From Bacteroidia bacterium (lineage in GTDB: Bacteria > Bacteroidota > Bacteroidia > SXHM01): 64,000 nucleotides of DNA. Positions 53,103 to 63,547 of this stretch are shown here, one piece after another (position 1 is the stretch's first letter; the number at the start of each line of letters is the position of its first letter). Where the stretch lies: NCBI GenBank assembly GCA_022072225.1, contig JAJVIC010000007.1, positions 186,001 to 250,000 on the forward strand. Reading direction: 5' to 3'. The position numbers and the translations under genes are program-made. The notes beneath the pieces were generated by a model, which was not told the origin of the DNA, did no database searches, and saw only the letters and a program-made list of their open reading frames with translations.

Positions 53103-54779
53103 TTACTCTCTCTGAAATTTTAGCAAATACTTTTTCTTCAGCATTTTTTCCCGTTCAGCAGGTTTTAAAAATGGCAGTGACAACATCGTTACTTTGTAAT
53201 CTGAATAAATTATTACACTATCAGGTAACAGATTTTCTTTTTCAAAATTTTGTTTGCCTTCATCGTTTGTAAAAACCCATACCTCACCTTTTTGCAGTTT
53301 ATCATTTATAGCCTGAGGCGATTGAATCCAGGGAACAATCCGTCTGCTGTAAAAATCAAGCGAATGACCTCCCGAGATGTAACACACAAATTGTTCGTTC
53401 GGAATATTTTCACTCTCAATAAATCTTCCGGCTGCAACAGTACTCTGATACGAAAGCAGCGTTGGATAGAAGTGTGTGCTCAACATAAAATTAGCACCAA
53501 TCATGGTTACTAACGAAGCGGTGATTAGTTTTTGAAGCGGTTCCGATTTTTCAAAGAAGAAATAAACAGTTGCAGCAGCAAAAGCAATTAAACCAATCCA
53601 CAACAACATACTTTTTATCGGGAAAGAATAAATACAAAGTGAAAGGATAACCAACCAGATTAACGCGATTGTGAATTTCTGAATAACACTAAAAATCTCT
53701 TGCAGCTTTTTCTTATCTGAATTTTCAAATACTCTTAACAGACAATCTGCGCTGATGATCGCAGCCAACGGGAACACAATAAAAATATAATGCGGCAGTT
53801 TATAATCAGAGAAGCTCATGGCTATAAACACTAACGTAAATCCTCCTGTGGTAATTGCTTCATCATTTTCGCTTAATTTAAACTTTGAAAAAAAAATGGT
53901 TTTAAATTTTTGCCAATAACCGAAAATGAAAAACAAACTCCAGGGAAGAAATGCCCACAAGAAACTATGAACAAAAAAGAAGGGATCTGTGTGCTGTGGT
54001 TTCTGTTGGCTGTTGATAAAAGGATTATCTCCTGTCAGTCTTCCAAAACTCTGGTCCCATAAGAAGAATCGAATACCCGAAATATTTTTTTCCGGCCGTG
54101 CATCAAACTGCTGATACAAGCCAATAAACATTGGAGTTAGCAGAACTGCAACTATCAGCAATCCTAAAATCCATTGCCATCTGAAAATACTTTTCCACGC
54201 TCTTTTTAAAATAAAATGAGAACCGAAAGCCAATGCAGGAGCCATCAATCCGATAGGTCCTTTAGCAAGCATGGCCAAAGCAATTCCGGTGAAACCTGCC
54301 AGCAATGAAATCCATTTCCCGCTTTGATTAAACGCTGCAATATTCCAGATGGAGAAAATAATTGCTCCTGTCAGAATAGTATCTGTTCTCACATCATTCG
54401 TGATAAGAAACATCGCCTGGCAGGAAGCAAACATCAATGCTGATAACATTCCCGTTTTTTCGGAATAAAGCAACTTGCCTAATTTGTAAGTAGAGAAAAT
54501 CCCAAGCAATGCAAACAACAACGATGGCAGTTTGTAAGCAAAGTTTGAGATGCCAAAAACTTTAAATGACAATGCGGACAACCAAAACAACAATGGAGGT
54601 TTATCTAAATAATCCTGATAACGGTTGGTGATATGCAGGTAATCTCCGCGCTCCAGCATCTCACGCGCTATAGATGCATACTGTGCAGCATCTACATCCA
54701 TCACATCAATAAAAGAGCTGATGATGTAAACTGCAATAATTGCAGCAAAGAAAAAATAAGATTGCGTTTTATTCAGCAA
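53103..54779 (-). CDS. ArnT/PMT-family membrane glycosyltransferase
   Basis: 558 residues with about twelve membrane helices. Near the N-terminus DVDAAQYASIAREMLERGDYL carries the acidic residue expected for lipid-phosphate sugar donors, and LDKPPLLFWLSALSFKVFG is the typical 'KPPL' loop of the PMT_2 group (ArnT and relatives). It would transfer a sugar from a polyprenyl phosphate to lipid A or another periplasmic acceptor. The acceptor cannot be identified. It lies 33 nt after the alpha-2-macroglobulin gene on the same strand, so the two probably share a transcript. Confidence 0.88.
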   Translation of the reverse strand: MLNKTQSYFFFAAIIAVYIISSFIDVMDVDAAQYASIAREMLERGDYLHITNRYQDYLDKPPLLFWLSALSFKVFGISNFAYKLPSLLFALLGIFSTYKLGKLLYSEKTGMLSALMFASCQAMFLITNDVRTDTILTGAIIFSIWNIAAFNQSGKWISLLAGFTGIALAMLAKGPIGLMAPALAFGSHFILKRAWKSIFRWQWILGLLIVAVLLTPMFIGLYQQFDARPEKNISGIRFFLWDQSFGRLTGDNPFINSQQKPQHTDPFFFVHSFLWAFLPWSLFFIFGYWQKFKTIFFSKFKLSENDEAITTGGFTLVFIAMSFSDYKLPHYIFIVFPLAAIISADCLLRVFENSDKKKLQEIFSVIQKFTIALIWLVILSLCIYSFPIKSMLLWIGLIAFAAATVYFFFEKSEPLQKLITASLVTMIGANFMLSTHFYPTLLSYQSTVAAGRFIESENIPNEQFVCYISGGHSLDFYSRRIVPWIQSPQAINDKLQKGEVWVFTNDEGKQNFEKENLLPDSVIIYSDYKVTMLSLPFLKPAEREKMLKKKYLLKFQRE

Positions 54780-54812
54780 GAGATTTTGTTTTGCATACGC
54801 AAAAATAATCCT

Positions 54813-57800
54813 TTACTCCACCTTTACTCTTATCCCTTCCGAATGTGCTGCAAATTCAGGTGCATACATACACTGCACACTGGTGATACCGTTTGAAAAA
54901 TCGCCTTTATGCGAAACACGCAAAGGATATTCAAACACATAACTTCCTTTTGGCAGGTAAGCAAAAAAGAAATTGGTAGCAGCATCACGTGTGCTTTCAT
55001 AGTATCCCAAACCGCCCTGGTATTTATATTGAGAGATCACATTCTCAGGCTCAAAACCAGATGCACGCATATCTTTCAGATGAACAAATTCCATCGCTCT
55101 GTCAACACTTAATTCTACACGAACTTTAATTCTGTCACCCGGGTGTAATATGGTGTTATCTGTGATTGGTGTTATAACCGGACCAGTGGCAGATGGCTTT
55201 TCAAGGAACAATTTCTTGGTCAACTTCAATGGTGTTTCGGCAGGTGTGATTTTATCTAATTGCTCAAAATACTGCCAGTACAAAGCACCCCATGCAATAC
55301 CTTTTTCCTGCTTTTCGCTTTTTACATTCACCTTCACCTCGCCCATTTCTTTACTGATTTCTTTTCCGGTCCATGAGGTTTTGAAATATCCTGTTCCTGC
55401 ATCTGCCTGATGCCCGACATAAATTTCATTCTCACGAATTCCTCTGCTTGGATTACTGTTATACACTAAATATTTTCCGACATTAATCTCTGCTTCCAGA
55501 GTTTCTTCCAGCCAGTCAGTTCCTTTCAATAACAATGCGTAACAAGCCTCAGCCGTTGCCTTGGTGGTTTTCCAATCCTGTGTTTGTTTTTGTTTCAGCA
55601 GCCATATTTTTAATTCTGCTACTGCATCCTGGTCATTCGCAACTTCATCAAATGCTTCTATCATCAATGCCTGTGTTTCAATAGGTGCCTGATGCCAGTA
55701 AAAACCTCCCGACATATCTTTCCAGTACATTCCCATCTCATCATTCTGCAGGGAATTTTCTTTCAACGATTTCATAATGTCAGAAGGAATAGTTTTAGTT
55801 CCGTAACGATGCAATGCCAGCGCTATCATGCCCTGCATGTAGCGGCTGTTCTCTAACCAGAATTTTTCTGACTGACCTTTGTAGTAATTAAAGGCTTCTT
55901 TGTTATTAGAAGAAATCTCAATCTGCGAATTGAAAAAGCTGCGTGCATACAAGTATTGTACCTGCTCGCTGCCTAAATGATTCTTACTCAAATCTGCTTT
56001 GTGTTTTTTCAGACTCTCGTAGTCTTCGCGAATGCGGTCATCGAGATAACGCACAGCTTGCTGAGTCATGTTCCATGCTTTACGGTCTTTCGCAAAATCA
56101 ATAACTCCCAGCTTTTGCAGATGTCCCATACCGGTTACAATGTGCTGTGTTATATAACGGCTGTCAGGCATTCCGGGAAACCAAGGAAAACCACCGTTTG
56201 ATACTTGTGCTTTTTCCAGCTTACGTAGAGCAACATCTAATTCATGGCTCATTTTATTTAAATCGAAGAGCAATGCCAGTCTTTTCTTGCGCTCTGTTTC
56301 ATCTTTTGCCTGCATCACCCAAGGAGTTTCTTCTAACAATAATGATTTCAGTTCCTGATTTTTTTCAAGGTTAGATAATAATGCCGTGCTGCCTTTATCT
56401 GATTCTGTATCGCGTTTCCACGAATCAAATACTGCTTTTATTTTCGGACTTGAGTTGGCAATGTGTGTGGCAATGCTGTTAGCATAAAAACGGCTGAAAG
56501 TTTGTTCCGAACATTCATACGGATACTCCATCATGTAGGGCAATGCCTGCACTGCACACCATGCAGGATTAGCAGTAAACTCTAAGGTGAGATTATGATT
56601 GGTTAACGTTGTTGAAGTATTCGTCAGCAGTTTGTTAAGTTTATACGTTTTAGGTTGATTGTATCTCACCGGCAGCGGCAATGATTCTGTTACCAACATG
56701 CGATTGGTCAGCACAGGAACTGCCATTTCTTCACCGTCAGAAAACTTTCCTGCTTTAGCAACTACCTTATATGTAACCGCAGAAATACCTTCCGGAACTT
56801 CAATGTTCCAGTTCAGTGCGGCACTTTGTCCTTTTTCCGCGGTAAAGGTTTTAGTAGCCGCAGTATTTTTCAATGCTGCATCAACCGGCTGCATGGTGAG
56901 TGCATCAAACAAGAATAATTGTGCGTTGCCCGTCATTGCATTCTCACTCAGGTTCGACACTTTTGCGCTGAACGTAATCTTATCTCCTTCTCTGAAAAAG
57001 CGCGGAGCATTCGGCATTACCATCAGCTCTTTTTGCGTTACCAATTCGTTTTGCGTAACGGAGTATTTCAAATCTTTGGTATGCGCAAAGCCCAGCATCT
57101 TCCATTTGGTCAATGCCTCGGGAATAGTGAAGCTGATAATTACGTTACCTTGTTCATCGGTTTGCAGGTGCGGATAAAAGAACGCTGTTTCATTAAAATT
57201 ACTACGTGCTTTAACACCGCTCATCTCTCCTGTTTTCTTGTCTGCTTCCGGTGGTGGTGCAATAAGCAGTGCTCGCAACCCATCATTTTTATCTTCTGCT
57301 TTAGCAGCAGTTGCATCCATCATAAAACCACTTGCGGCTTTTTCGGTTTGTTTATTTTTTTTGGTGTTGGCCGATGTAACTACTACTGACTCCAAACGCA
57401 TTTCCTCAGCTTCAGCACCTGCCATTCCTTCCATCAGAACATCACCATCACCTGCATATCGGGCACCTCTGTAATTGTAGTATCCATTACTGAAATAATA
57501 CCCGAACCAATTCAACTGGTCATAGATATGGCTCTGGCGATAAGGACCAACCGGGTTCCAGTTTTTCTGATAAAGATTAGAACTGGATATGTTGAACATA
57601 TCCGCATTCCATCCCATGTTGGAATAGAAGTAATTGTAGATATCAAAATACCAGGCATTGGGGGCAAAGGCATCGAGTGATGCATCGTACAAGGCCGCCA
57701 CCATTTCTGCTGCTGCCTTCTCGCCTTTCTTTCCTTTTATCTTCAGCTTCCATTCTTCTTTCTCTCCCGGTTGCAGTTTGTTACGGAAGGTTTCAAACTC

Positions 57801-60800
57801 AATATCTAATTCTTTATTGGTGTAAGGAACTGAAATTAATTGCGAGTGTGTAAACGCCTCGTTGTTTTTGAAAAAGGTAAGGTGCACCGTGAAGTTTCCG
57901 CGGTGTTCTTCCTTCACGGGAATGGTAAGCAGGCGCTGCTCATCATTTAGGGTGAGCCATTCTTTCTGCGCGATAAAACTTTTGTTGGCAACTGCATCAA
58001 ACTGTTCTGTTTCATACAGCACTTTTACATCTTTATAAGAAGAGCCTATCAGAAATGAAACGCTCTCACCCGGCTCGGCAGTGGTTTTTATCGGTGTGAA
58101 CCAATCGGAACTTACTACCGGCATTTTGGTTTCTTTCTCCGAGAACACTAAAAAGTAATTCACGGCTTTCACCTCTTCTCCGTATTTATCCTTTGAAATG
58201 GTTTCAGCTAAATACAGGCCTTGTGCCAATGCTGAAAGTTTTTCTGCTTTAAGTGTTTTATCTTTTTCTGTGTCGAAATTCAGTTTCAGCACTTCTTTTT
58301 CTTTCGGATAATTTTCACGGATATTCTCATCACTGTAGCTGGCATCCGGAAAGTCGGCTTTGAATTGTTCTTTAGTATAAATGAACAAATCCGGCTCTGC
58401 CCACTTGCGTTTGCGAAGAATATCATTCGGGGTTTTCAGCTTGTAAACGGTTAGCGTACCTTTTGCTGCTTCAAACTCACCGGCCGGGTTGGTAGTGTTA
58501 ATCGTAAAATCTTTCTTCGCTTCACGGTTTACCGTTTCAGGAATATCTAATGAGAGGTTTAGTGCGGTATAGCCTATGGTTACAGATGTTTCGGAGCTGC
58601 GGGTTTCTCCGGTAATATCCACTACATCGGCATAAACGGTGTAGGTAAACGAAGGTTTGTATTCCTTTTTAATGCTGCGGTCGGGTATAGCCCGAAACGA
58701 AATTTCAAAATCTCCGTTGGCATCGGTAGTGGTAGTTCCGTTCAGTATTTCCATGCTTTCAGTGGGTGGAAACCAACCGCGTTTGCAATACCACGGATAA
58801 GGGAAGTAGGCACTGCGCACCACACGGTATTTTACTTCTGCTCCGTCAATGTTGGATCCTGCGTAGGCTTTTGCGCTTCCTGTTGCTTTTACTGTTTCGC
58901 TCAATTTAAATGTTCCTGAAAAAGGTTTGAACGTTACTTCAAACTTGGGACGTTTGTATTCCTCTACCTGCACGCTGTGTGAACCCCATTCGTTTTGTAT
59001 GGTCATGCTGCCGTTCAGCACTCCGGTTGGTGCGGTAAATGTTCCGCTGAAGGTACCGTACTCATTGGTGGTAAGGTCTGATGAGGCTACCTTCTCGTAA
59101 TTCACATCGTATAAGGTAACGGTTGTTTTGGTATTTGTAACAATGTTCCGGTTGTTACCGTCCGATTCAATTACAATGCCTTTAAAATAAATAGTTTGTC
59201 CGGGGCGGTAGATAGCGCGGTCGGTAAAGAAATGAGTGCTGTTTGTTTTTTGAGGACGCTGCTCACCGTAGTAATACGAGTAAAACGAATTATCGGTAAA
59301 GAGTTCGTCCTCTTTGTAATTCAGTTGTACTATGTAATTCTCGCGGTCTAATTTTCCTTTTACCGTAAATTGTCCGTTCTCATCGGTAGTATAAATGCCG
59401 CTTCTGCGCAGGTCGTATTCACGCGAAGTGTAGTTGTAATACTCTTCCCACAATTGTGCTTTCACGCCTTGCAAAGGAGCGCCCGAACTGCGCGAAACCA
59501 CTACAAACCCACGGTTGCCCTTTTCTTCCTGGCGAGAAGAAAAAGCAATATCTGAAAACGATGTTATAGTATAAGCCACCGCATTACCATCGGTAGAGAA
59601 ATCAGCAGATGTAGATGCAAAGATTACGTACAACCCTGTTTTCTGTGGCGGTAATTTTACTTCCGCAGCATGTGAATTGAAATCTCCTTCGTCAGGTAAG
59701 AGATAGTCAGTTTCACTGACTGTTTTTGAAATACTGAACAGTTCTTTTATCTGCTCTTCACCGTAATATTTTCTGCGGAACTTTTTGTATTTCTCGTAAT
59801 CAAGTGTGGCGATGCGGAAATAAACCTTTGCATTCTTCTCGCCTGCTTTTGCAAGATTGGCGTAATTGATCAATGCCAGAAAAGGTTGATTGGGAAGGTT
59901 AACGCGCTCCATATTGAATGACAAACTCTTTTGTGTGATGCTTGTGAGCAGCGAACGGCAATTGCTTGCCCCGAACGAAGAAGAGAAGCGGCTGATGGCT
60001 TCGTTGCATTTATCATAGGCTGTTTTCTTTTTCCATTTCAGTTCATCATCATCACCTTTTTTGTAGCCGCTGCCCTGTGTAAAAAAGTAGTTGGCTATCT
60101 CATACGAAATTTCGGTGGAGACCGGAAAAGCAAGGTGTTCTTTTTCTGAGCGATCAAGCGCGGCAAGATAAAGGCTGTCTTTAGCTGCATCTACCGAATG
60201 ACTGCGCATAAAACGTAAACGTTTTAAATCTGCATCCATCAGGGCATCAGGGTTTTTATCTTCGTTGTGGAATTTTATAACATCGCGCAGTAATAATACG
60301 GCACGGTATTCCAATGAAGTGCTGTCGGGTGTGGTAATGTTCAGTTGGGCAAACTCTTTTGCAGCAGCGAAATACTTCGCGCCTTCTATCTCAAACTTAA
60401 AAGCAGGTTGGGTTAAACCTGTTTCTTCGTTCATGTAAAAATCAATGGCGCGGTGGGCAAGAAAATCATACACCGTAGGGCGCAGCTCGCGTGCGTTGCG
60501 GCTTTCCATGAGAACGGCATCAAAAGTGGAGATGGGCAACTCTTTCAGTTTGTCGGCTTCTTCCAGGCTTTTGCGGTAGTGGAAATCAACCTGCGCAACA
60601 ATCTTCTTCAAATCCCAGGTGCTTAAATCTTCGGGCACAAAGTCAACCGTTTCGGTGCGGTCCATAAATATCCAGCGGTTTTGCTCGTAGTAGCTCCAAT
60701 AGGATTGCGCCAATATGGAATGCAGCACAGGCTTTACAGGATACTGCGCATCTTTCAGTTCGGCTTCCATTTCCAGAATACTTTTTTTCAGCGCATCTTC

Positions 60801-61085
60801 TTCGAGGTAAGAGCTGAACTTCATTTTATGTATCACTGCTTTGATGAACTGCGGTGCATTGTTATTCTTTTTCGAGTCTTTGAAAATAACATCCACTACT
60901 TCGAGCGCAGATTTGGTCAATCCTTTTCGGGTGAGGGAATCAATTTCTGCCCATTGCTTCTCGTAGTTTTCACCTTTTAAAAGATAAGGCGCGCGGGGCG
61001 AAGGACGGGGGATGAGAGAGAAGGAAACGGTAACAAGCGCAAGGAGAAGAATAGCAGGGAGGATGGAATATTTTAAGGTTTTCAT
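54813..61085 (-). CDS. Alpha-2-macroglobulin family protein (2090 residues)
   Basis: A very large exported protein. After the signal peptide (MKTLKYSILPAILLLALVTV) about 450 residues of helical domain follow (NYEKQWAEIDSLTRKGLTKSALEVV), then a series of macroglobulin beta domains, including a TNSTHFFTDRAIYRPGQTIYFKGIV unit. The thioester-domain region is recognisable at EYPYECSEQTFSRFYA, with Cys1525 in the thioester motif CxEQ (here CSEQ), followed by the alpha-alpha toroid (GGFPWFPGMPDSRYITQHIVTGMG) and C-terminal domains. Such proteins trap proteases at the surface. No PBP1C gene, the frequent partner in Proteobacteria, is adjacent. A short LESVVVTSANTK segment like a TonB-plug linker precedes the thioester part. 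Confidence 0.9.
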   Translation of the reverse strand: MKTLKYSILPAILLLALVTVSFSLIPRPSPRAPYLLKGENYEKQWAEIDSLTRKGLTKSALEVVDVIFKDSKKNNNAPQFIKAVIHKMKFSSYLEEDALKKSILEMEAELKDAQYPVKPVLHSILAQSYWSYYEQNRWIFMDRTETVDFVPEDLSTWDLKKIVAQVDFHYRKSLEEADKLKELPISTFDAVLMESRNARELRPTVYDFLAHRAIDFYMNEETGLTQPAFKFEIEGAKYFAAAKEFAQLNITTPDSTSLEYRAVLLLRDVIKFHNEDKNPDALMDADLKRLRFMRSHSVDAAKDSLYLAALDRSEKEHLAFPVSTEISYEIANYFFTQGSGYKKGDDDELKWKKKTAYDKCNEAISRFSSSFGASNCRSLLTSITQKSLSFNMERVNLPNQPFLALINYANLAKAGEKNAKVYFRIATLDYEKYKKFRRKYYGEEQIKELFSISKTVSETDYLLPDEGDFNSHAAEVKLPPQKTGLYVIFASTSADFSTDGNAVAYTITSFSDIAFSSRQEEKGNRGFVVVSRSSGAPLQGVKAQLWEEYYNYTSREYDLRRSGIYTTDENGQFTVKGKLDRENYIVQLNYKEDELFTDNSFYSYYYGEQRPQKTNSTHFFTDRAIYRPGQTIYFKGIVIESDGNNRNIVTNTKTTVTLYDVNYEKVASSDLTTNEYGTFSGTFTAPTGVLNGSMTIQNEWGSHSVQVEEYKRPKFEVTFKPFSGTFKLSETVKATGSAKAYAGSNIDGAEVKYRVVRSAYFPYPWYCKRGWFPPTESMEILNGTTTTDANGDFEISFRAIPDRSIKKEYKPSFTYTVYADVVDITGETRSSETSVTIGYTALNLSLDIPETVNREAKKDFTINTTNPAGEFEAAKGTLTVYKLKTPNDILRKRKWAEPDLFIYTKEQFKADFPDASYSDENIRENYPKEKEVLKLNFDTEKDKTLKAEKLSALAQGLYLAETISKDKYGEEVKAVNYFLVFSEKETKMPVVSSDWFTPIKTTAEPGESVSFLIGSSYKDVKVLYETEQFDAVANKSFIAQKEWLTLNDEQRLLTIPVKEEHRGNFTVHLTFFKNNEAFTHSQLISVPYTNKELDIEFETFRNKLQPGEKEEWKLKIKGKKGEKAAAEMVAALYDASLDAFAPNAWYFDIYNYFYSNMGWNADMFNISSSNLYQKNWNPVGPYRQSHIYDQLNWFGYYFSNGYYNYRGARYAGDGDVLMEGMAGAEAEEMRLESVVVTSANTKKNKQTEKAASGFMMDATAAKAEDKNDGLRALLIAPPPEADKKTGEMSGVKARSNFNETAFFYPHLQTDEQGNVIISFTIPEALTKWKMLGFAHTKDLKYSVTQNELVTQKELMVMPNAPRFFREGDKITFSAKVSNLSENAMTGNAQLFLFDALTMQPVDAALKNTAATKTFTAEKGQSAALNWNIEVPEGISAVTYKVVAKAGKFSDGEEMAVPVLTNRMLVTESLPLPVRYNQPKTYKLNKLLTNTSTTLTNHNLTLEFTANPAWCAVQALPYMMEYPYECSEQTFSRFYANSIATHIANSSPKIKAVFDSWKRDTESDKGSTALLSNLEKNQELKSLLLEETPWVMQAKDETERKKRLALLFDLNKMSHELDVALRKLEKAQVSNGGFPWFPGMPDSRYITQHIVTGMGHLQKLGVIDFAKDRKAWNMTQQAVRYLDDRIREDYESLKKHKADLSKNHLGSEQVQYLYARSFFNSQIEISSNNKEAFNYYKGQSEKFWLENSRYMQGMIALALHRYGTKTIPSDIMKSLKENSLQNDEMGMYWKDMSGGFYWHQAPIETQALMIEAFDEVANDQDAVAELKIWLLKQKQTQDWKTTKATAEACYALLLKGTDWLEETLEAEINVGKYLVYNSNPSRGIRENEIYVGHQADAGTGYFKTSWTGKEISKEMGEVKVNVKSEKQEKGIAWGALYWQYFEQLDKITPAETPLKLTKKLFLEKPSATGPVITPITDNTILHPGDRIKVRVELSVDRAMEFVHLKDMRASGFEPENVISQYKYQGGLGYYESTRDAATNFFFAYLPKGSYVFEYPLRVSHKGDFSNGITSVQCMYAPEFAAHSEGIRVKVE

Positions 61086-61172
61086 CGGGTAGTTTTTTCG
61101 GTATTACATGACAAAGATGCGGAAAAGGGGAGGATTCCATAAAAGTAAGCAGACCGACTAAACATAGGATAC

Positions 61173-63422
61173 TTACCTAATCGCAAACCTCAGCCCCCCA
61201 TACACCACCGCACCCATTCCCGGTCCCCACACCATGGAAGCATCAAAGTAAGGCCCGAAAGGGTCAGCCGCAGCTACAATCGCACCGCGCTGCATAAAGT
61301 TCGTCAGGTTCTCGCCCCCGAGGTAAACCTCAAAGCGTTTGAACTTTTTGGTCACCTGCGCATTGATGGTAAAATAAGGCGCTGAATAATTTGCACGCTG
61401 ATATTCCGCAGGATTCTCCGTTGTTCCCGGAAGCCGGCTTCGCCCGAAACGTTGCAACGTTACATCAAACTTCCATTTCTCAAACCGGGTAAAGTAAGCA
61501 AGGTTCAGCAACATTCTTCCCACAGTGGTCAGCGGTTTGCGCATCAGTGTTCCCGCATAGGTACTGCGTACATCGTAATATTTATAAGCTGCCTTCACCG
61601 AAAATTGTTTCAACGGCTCTATCGCAGTTTCTATTTGAAAACTGTTGGAATACGATTTCCCGTCTAAGTTATAAAAGCTCACTTCGCGGGCACTGTAATC
61701 CAGATCAACCACCACCTGGTTCAGAAAATTGGTGTAGAAATAATCAGCGCTGATACTTGCCTCTCTTCCGAACAAACGAAAACCCTGACTTAACGAAACG
61801 CCATAGTTCCATGCAATTTCGGGCAACAGCTTTTCTTTAACAATCACCGTGCGCGCACTTGCCAGCACCGAAGCATTTTCAGCAAAAGGATTCGCTACAC
61901 GAAATCCCCTCCCTGCCGCCACACGGAAAATAGTTTCTTCGGCAAGGTTTATCTTAATGTTCACCCGCGGGTTAAACATAAAACCATACAGGTTGTGATA
62001 ATCACCCCGCACACCCGCAACAAACGAAAACGATGACAGGTTGTTATAACTGTATTCTGCAAACGCACCCGGCACTATTTCCCTGCGCGTGAACAGCGAA
62101 TCGTTATACGTTTCCACATAATCATCCAATAAAAAACTAAACCCCGTGCGGATTTTATTGTCGCCATTCACCAGCTTATCCTGGTAAATCAAATTGGCGT
62201 AAAGCGTTTTTTCTGCTCCCGAATACTGCTTAACGCCAAACGAAGCATTCATTTCGTGATACCGTACCGAAGTAATCAAACCCAGGCTGCGATCAACATT
62301 TCCCGGAAACATCAATCCCGTTTTGTTGCTTATCTCTGCTTGTCTGGTCAGCACTTTTATCCGGTATTTCTCCATCGCTCCGTGTCCCGAATGTTCTTCA
62401 AAAGCCTCATCCGTTTGTCCTCCCGTTTTGTTTTCATACACGCCTTTAATATTCAGCTGCGACTCAATACGTTTTCCGCTGTGATATTTCCAGCGGTTGT
62501 AAAAGGTGTATTGTTGTTGCAGAGGCGTATCCATAAAACCATCGTGGTTGCTGTCGTTCTGTCTGAAGATGGTGTTCCCGTGAAGAAATAACAATGTACC
62601 TAACTTCTGGTTGAATTTTGTTCCCGCATGAACATTTGCCTCTGCCCGTCCTCCTGAGCTGCCGTAAACATTCACAAAAAATTTATCTGCTTTATCCGCA
62701 TCCGGCTTCAGAAATTCAAGATTTATCTGTCCTGCCATCTGCTCATATCCATTCACTACCGAACCTGTTCCTTTAGATACCTGAATGGATTCTATCCAGG
62801 TGCCCGGCACAAAGCCAAGACCATAAGCAGAGGACAAACCGCGTATCAATGGAATCATTTCACCTTGTATCTGTGTGTAGATTCCATCCAGTCCCAGCAA
62901 CTGAATTTTCTTGGCTCCTGATACTGCATCGGTGTAAACCACATCTACCGAAGCATTGGTGGTAAAGCTTTCGCTCAGATTGCAGCAGGCTGCTTTCTGC
63001 AATTCAGCACTTGTTATTTTTTCCGTCAGTATCGGGTCTATCCGCGAAAGAAAAGTGCTTTTTTGTTTTTCTTCAATAATTACCTGGCCCAGTTCAACGC
63101 TGCTTTTCAGCTTAATGGTAACAAACGTTTCGTTGCTGATGCTAAGCGTGTCGCTTACATAACCCGTAAAGCTTACTACTAATTTTGTTTCTGTTTTAGC
63201 AGGTTTGCTGAGTGTGAATTTTCCGTCAATTCCGGTAACTACACCTTCATTTGTCCCCAGCCAATGCACATTGGCGAAGGGAAGCGGAGCTTCTTTTTTC
63301 TGCTCGTCAATTCCGTAAACAATTCCTTCAAGGCTTTGCGCAAATGCACCCCATCTTAATCCTCCCCAAAGGGGAGGAAACAATAGGAAGACGATTAATA
63401 GTTTTATAAATCTGTTTTTCAT
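61173..63422 (-). CDS. TonB-dependent outer-membrane receptor, probably for a metal or metal complex
   Basis: 749 residues. Signal peptide residues 1-29 are unusual (PPLWGGLRWG is repeat-derived). A carboxypeptidase-regulatory-like domain follows (GIVYGIDEQKKEAPLPFANVHWLGTNEGVVTGIDGKFTL), then the plug (LQKAACCNLSESFTTNASVDVVYTDAVSGAKKIQLLG ... PGTWIESIQVSKGTGSVVNGYEQMAGQINLEFLKP) and a 22-strand barrel ending GGLRFAIR with the terminal aromatic nearby. The Cys pair in AACCNLSESF recurs in this receptor group. The neighbouring HYC_CC_PP-type gene supports metal handling, copper being one possibility. The substrate is inference. Confidence 0.87.
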   Translation of the reverse strand: MKNRFIKLLIVFLLFPPLWGGLRWGAFAQSLEGIVYGIDEQKKEAPLPFANVHWLGTNEGVVTGIDGKFTLSKPAKTETKLVVSFTGYVSDTLSISNETFVTIKLKSSVELGQVIIEEKQKSTFLSRIDPILTEKITSAELQKAACCNLSESFTTNASVDVVYTDAVSGAKKIQLLGLDGIYTQIQGEMIPLIRGLSSAYGLGFVPGTWIESIQVSKGTGSVVNGYEQMAGQINLEFLKPDADKADKFFVNVYGSSGGRAEANVHAGTKFNQKLGTLLFLHGNTIFRQNDSNHDGFMDTPLQQQYTFYNRWKYHSGKRIESQLNIKGVYENKTGGQTDEAFEEHSGHGAMEKYRIKVLTRQAEISNKTGLMFPGNVDRSLGLITSVRYHEMNASFGVKQYSGAEKTLYANLIYQDKLVNGDNKIRTGFSFLLDDYVETYNDSLFTRREIVPGAFAEYSYNNLSSFSFVAGVRGDYHNLYGFMFNPRVNIKINLAEETIFRVAAGRGFRVANPFAENASVLASARTVIVKEKLLPEIAWNYGVSLSQGFRLFGREASISADYFYTNFLNQVVVDLDYSAREVSFYNLDGKSYSNSFQIETAIEPLKQFSVKAAYKYYDVRSTYAGTLMRKPLTTVGRMLLNLAYFTRFEKWKFDVTLQRFGRSRLPGTTENPAEYQRANYSAPYFTINAQVTKKFKRFEVYLGGENLTNFMQRGAIVAAADPFGPYFDASMVWGPGMGAVVYGGLRFAIR
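63347..63377. repeat. 'CTCCCCAAAGGGGAG' repeat inside the TonB-receptor signal peptide
   Basis: CACCCCATCTTAATCCTCCC followed by CAAAGGGGAGG is an inverted repeat of the same general type as 21521 and 21941. On the minus strand it is translated as PPLWGGLRWG. Confidence 0.78.
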
Positions 63423-63445
63423 GTTCTTTTGTTTTGTCTCGTATC

Positions 63446-63507
63446 GTCATGCTGAACTTGTTTCAGCATCGTTAAAGTCAAAGACCCTGAAACCAGTTCA
63501 GGGTGAC
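63446..63507. repeat. Intergenic palindromic repeat, family 1
   Basis: Left arm GTCATGCTGAACTTGTTTCA, right arm GAAACCAGTTCAGGGTGAC (one arm change against the other copies). It lies between the receptor and HYC_CC_PP genes. Confidence 0.9.
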
Positions 63508-63547
63508 GTTAGCCAACAAAAATGTCAGCTACAAAAACAAAAGAGAA

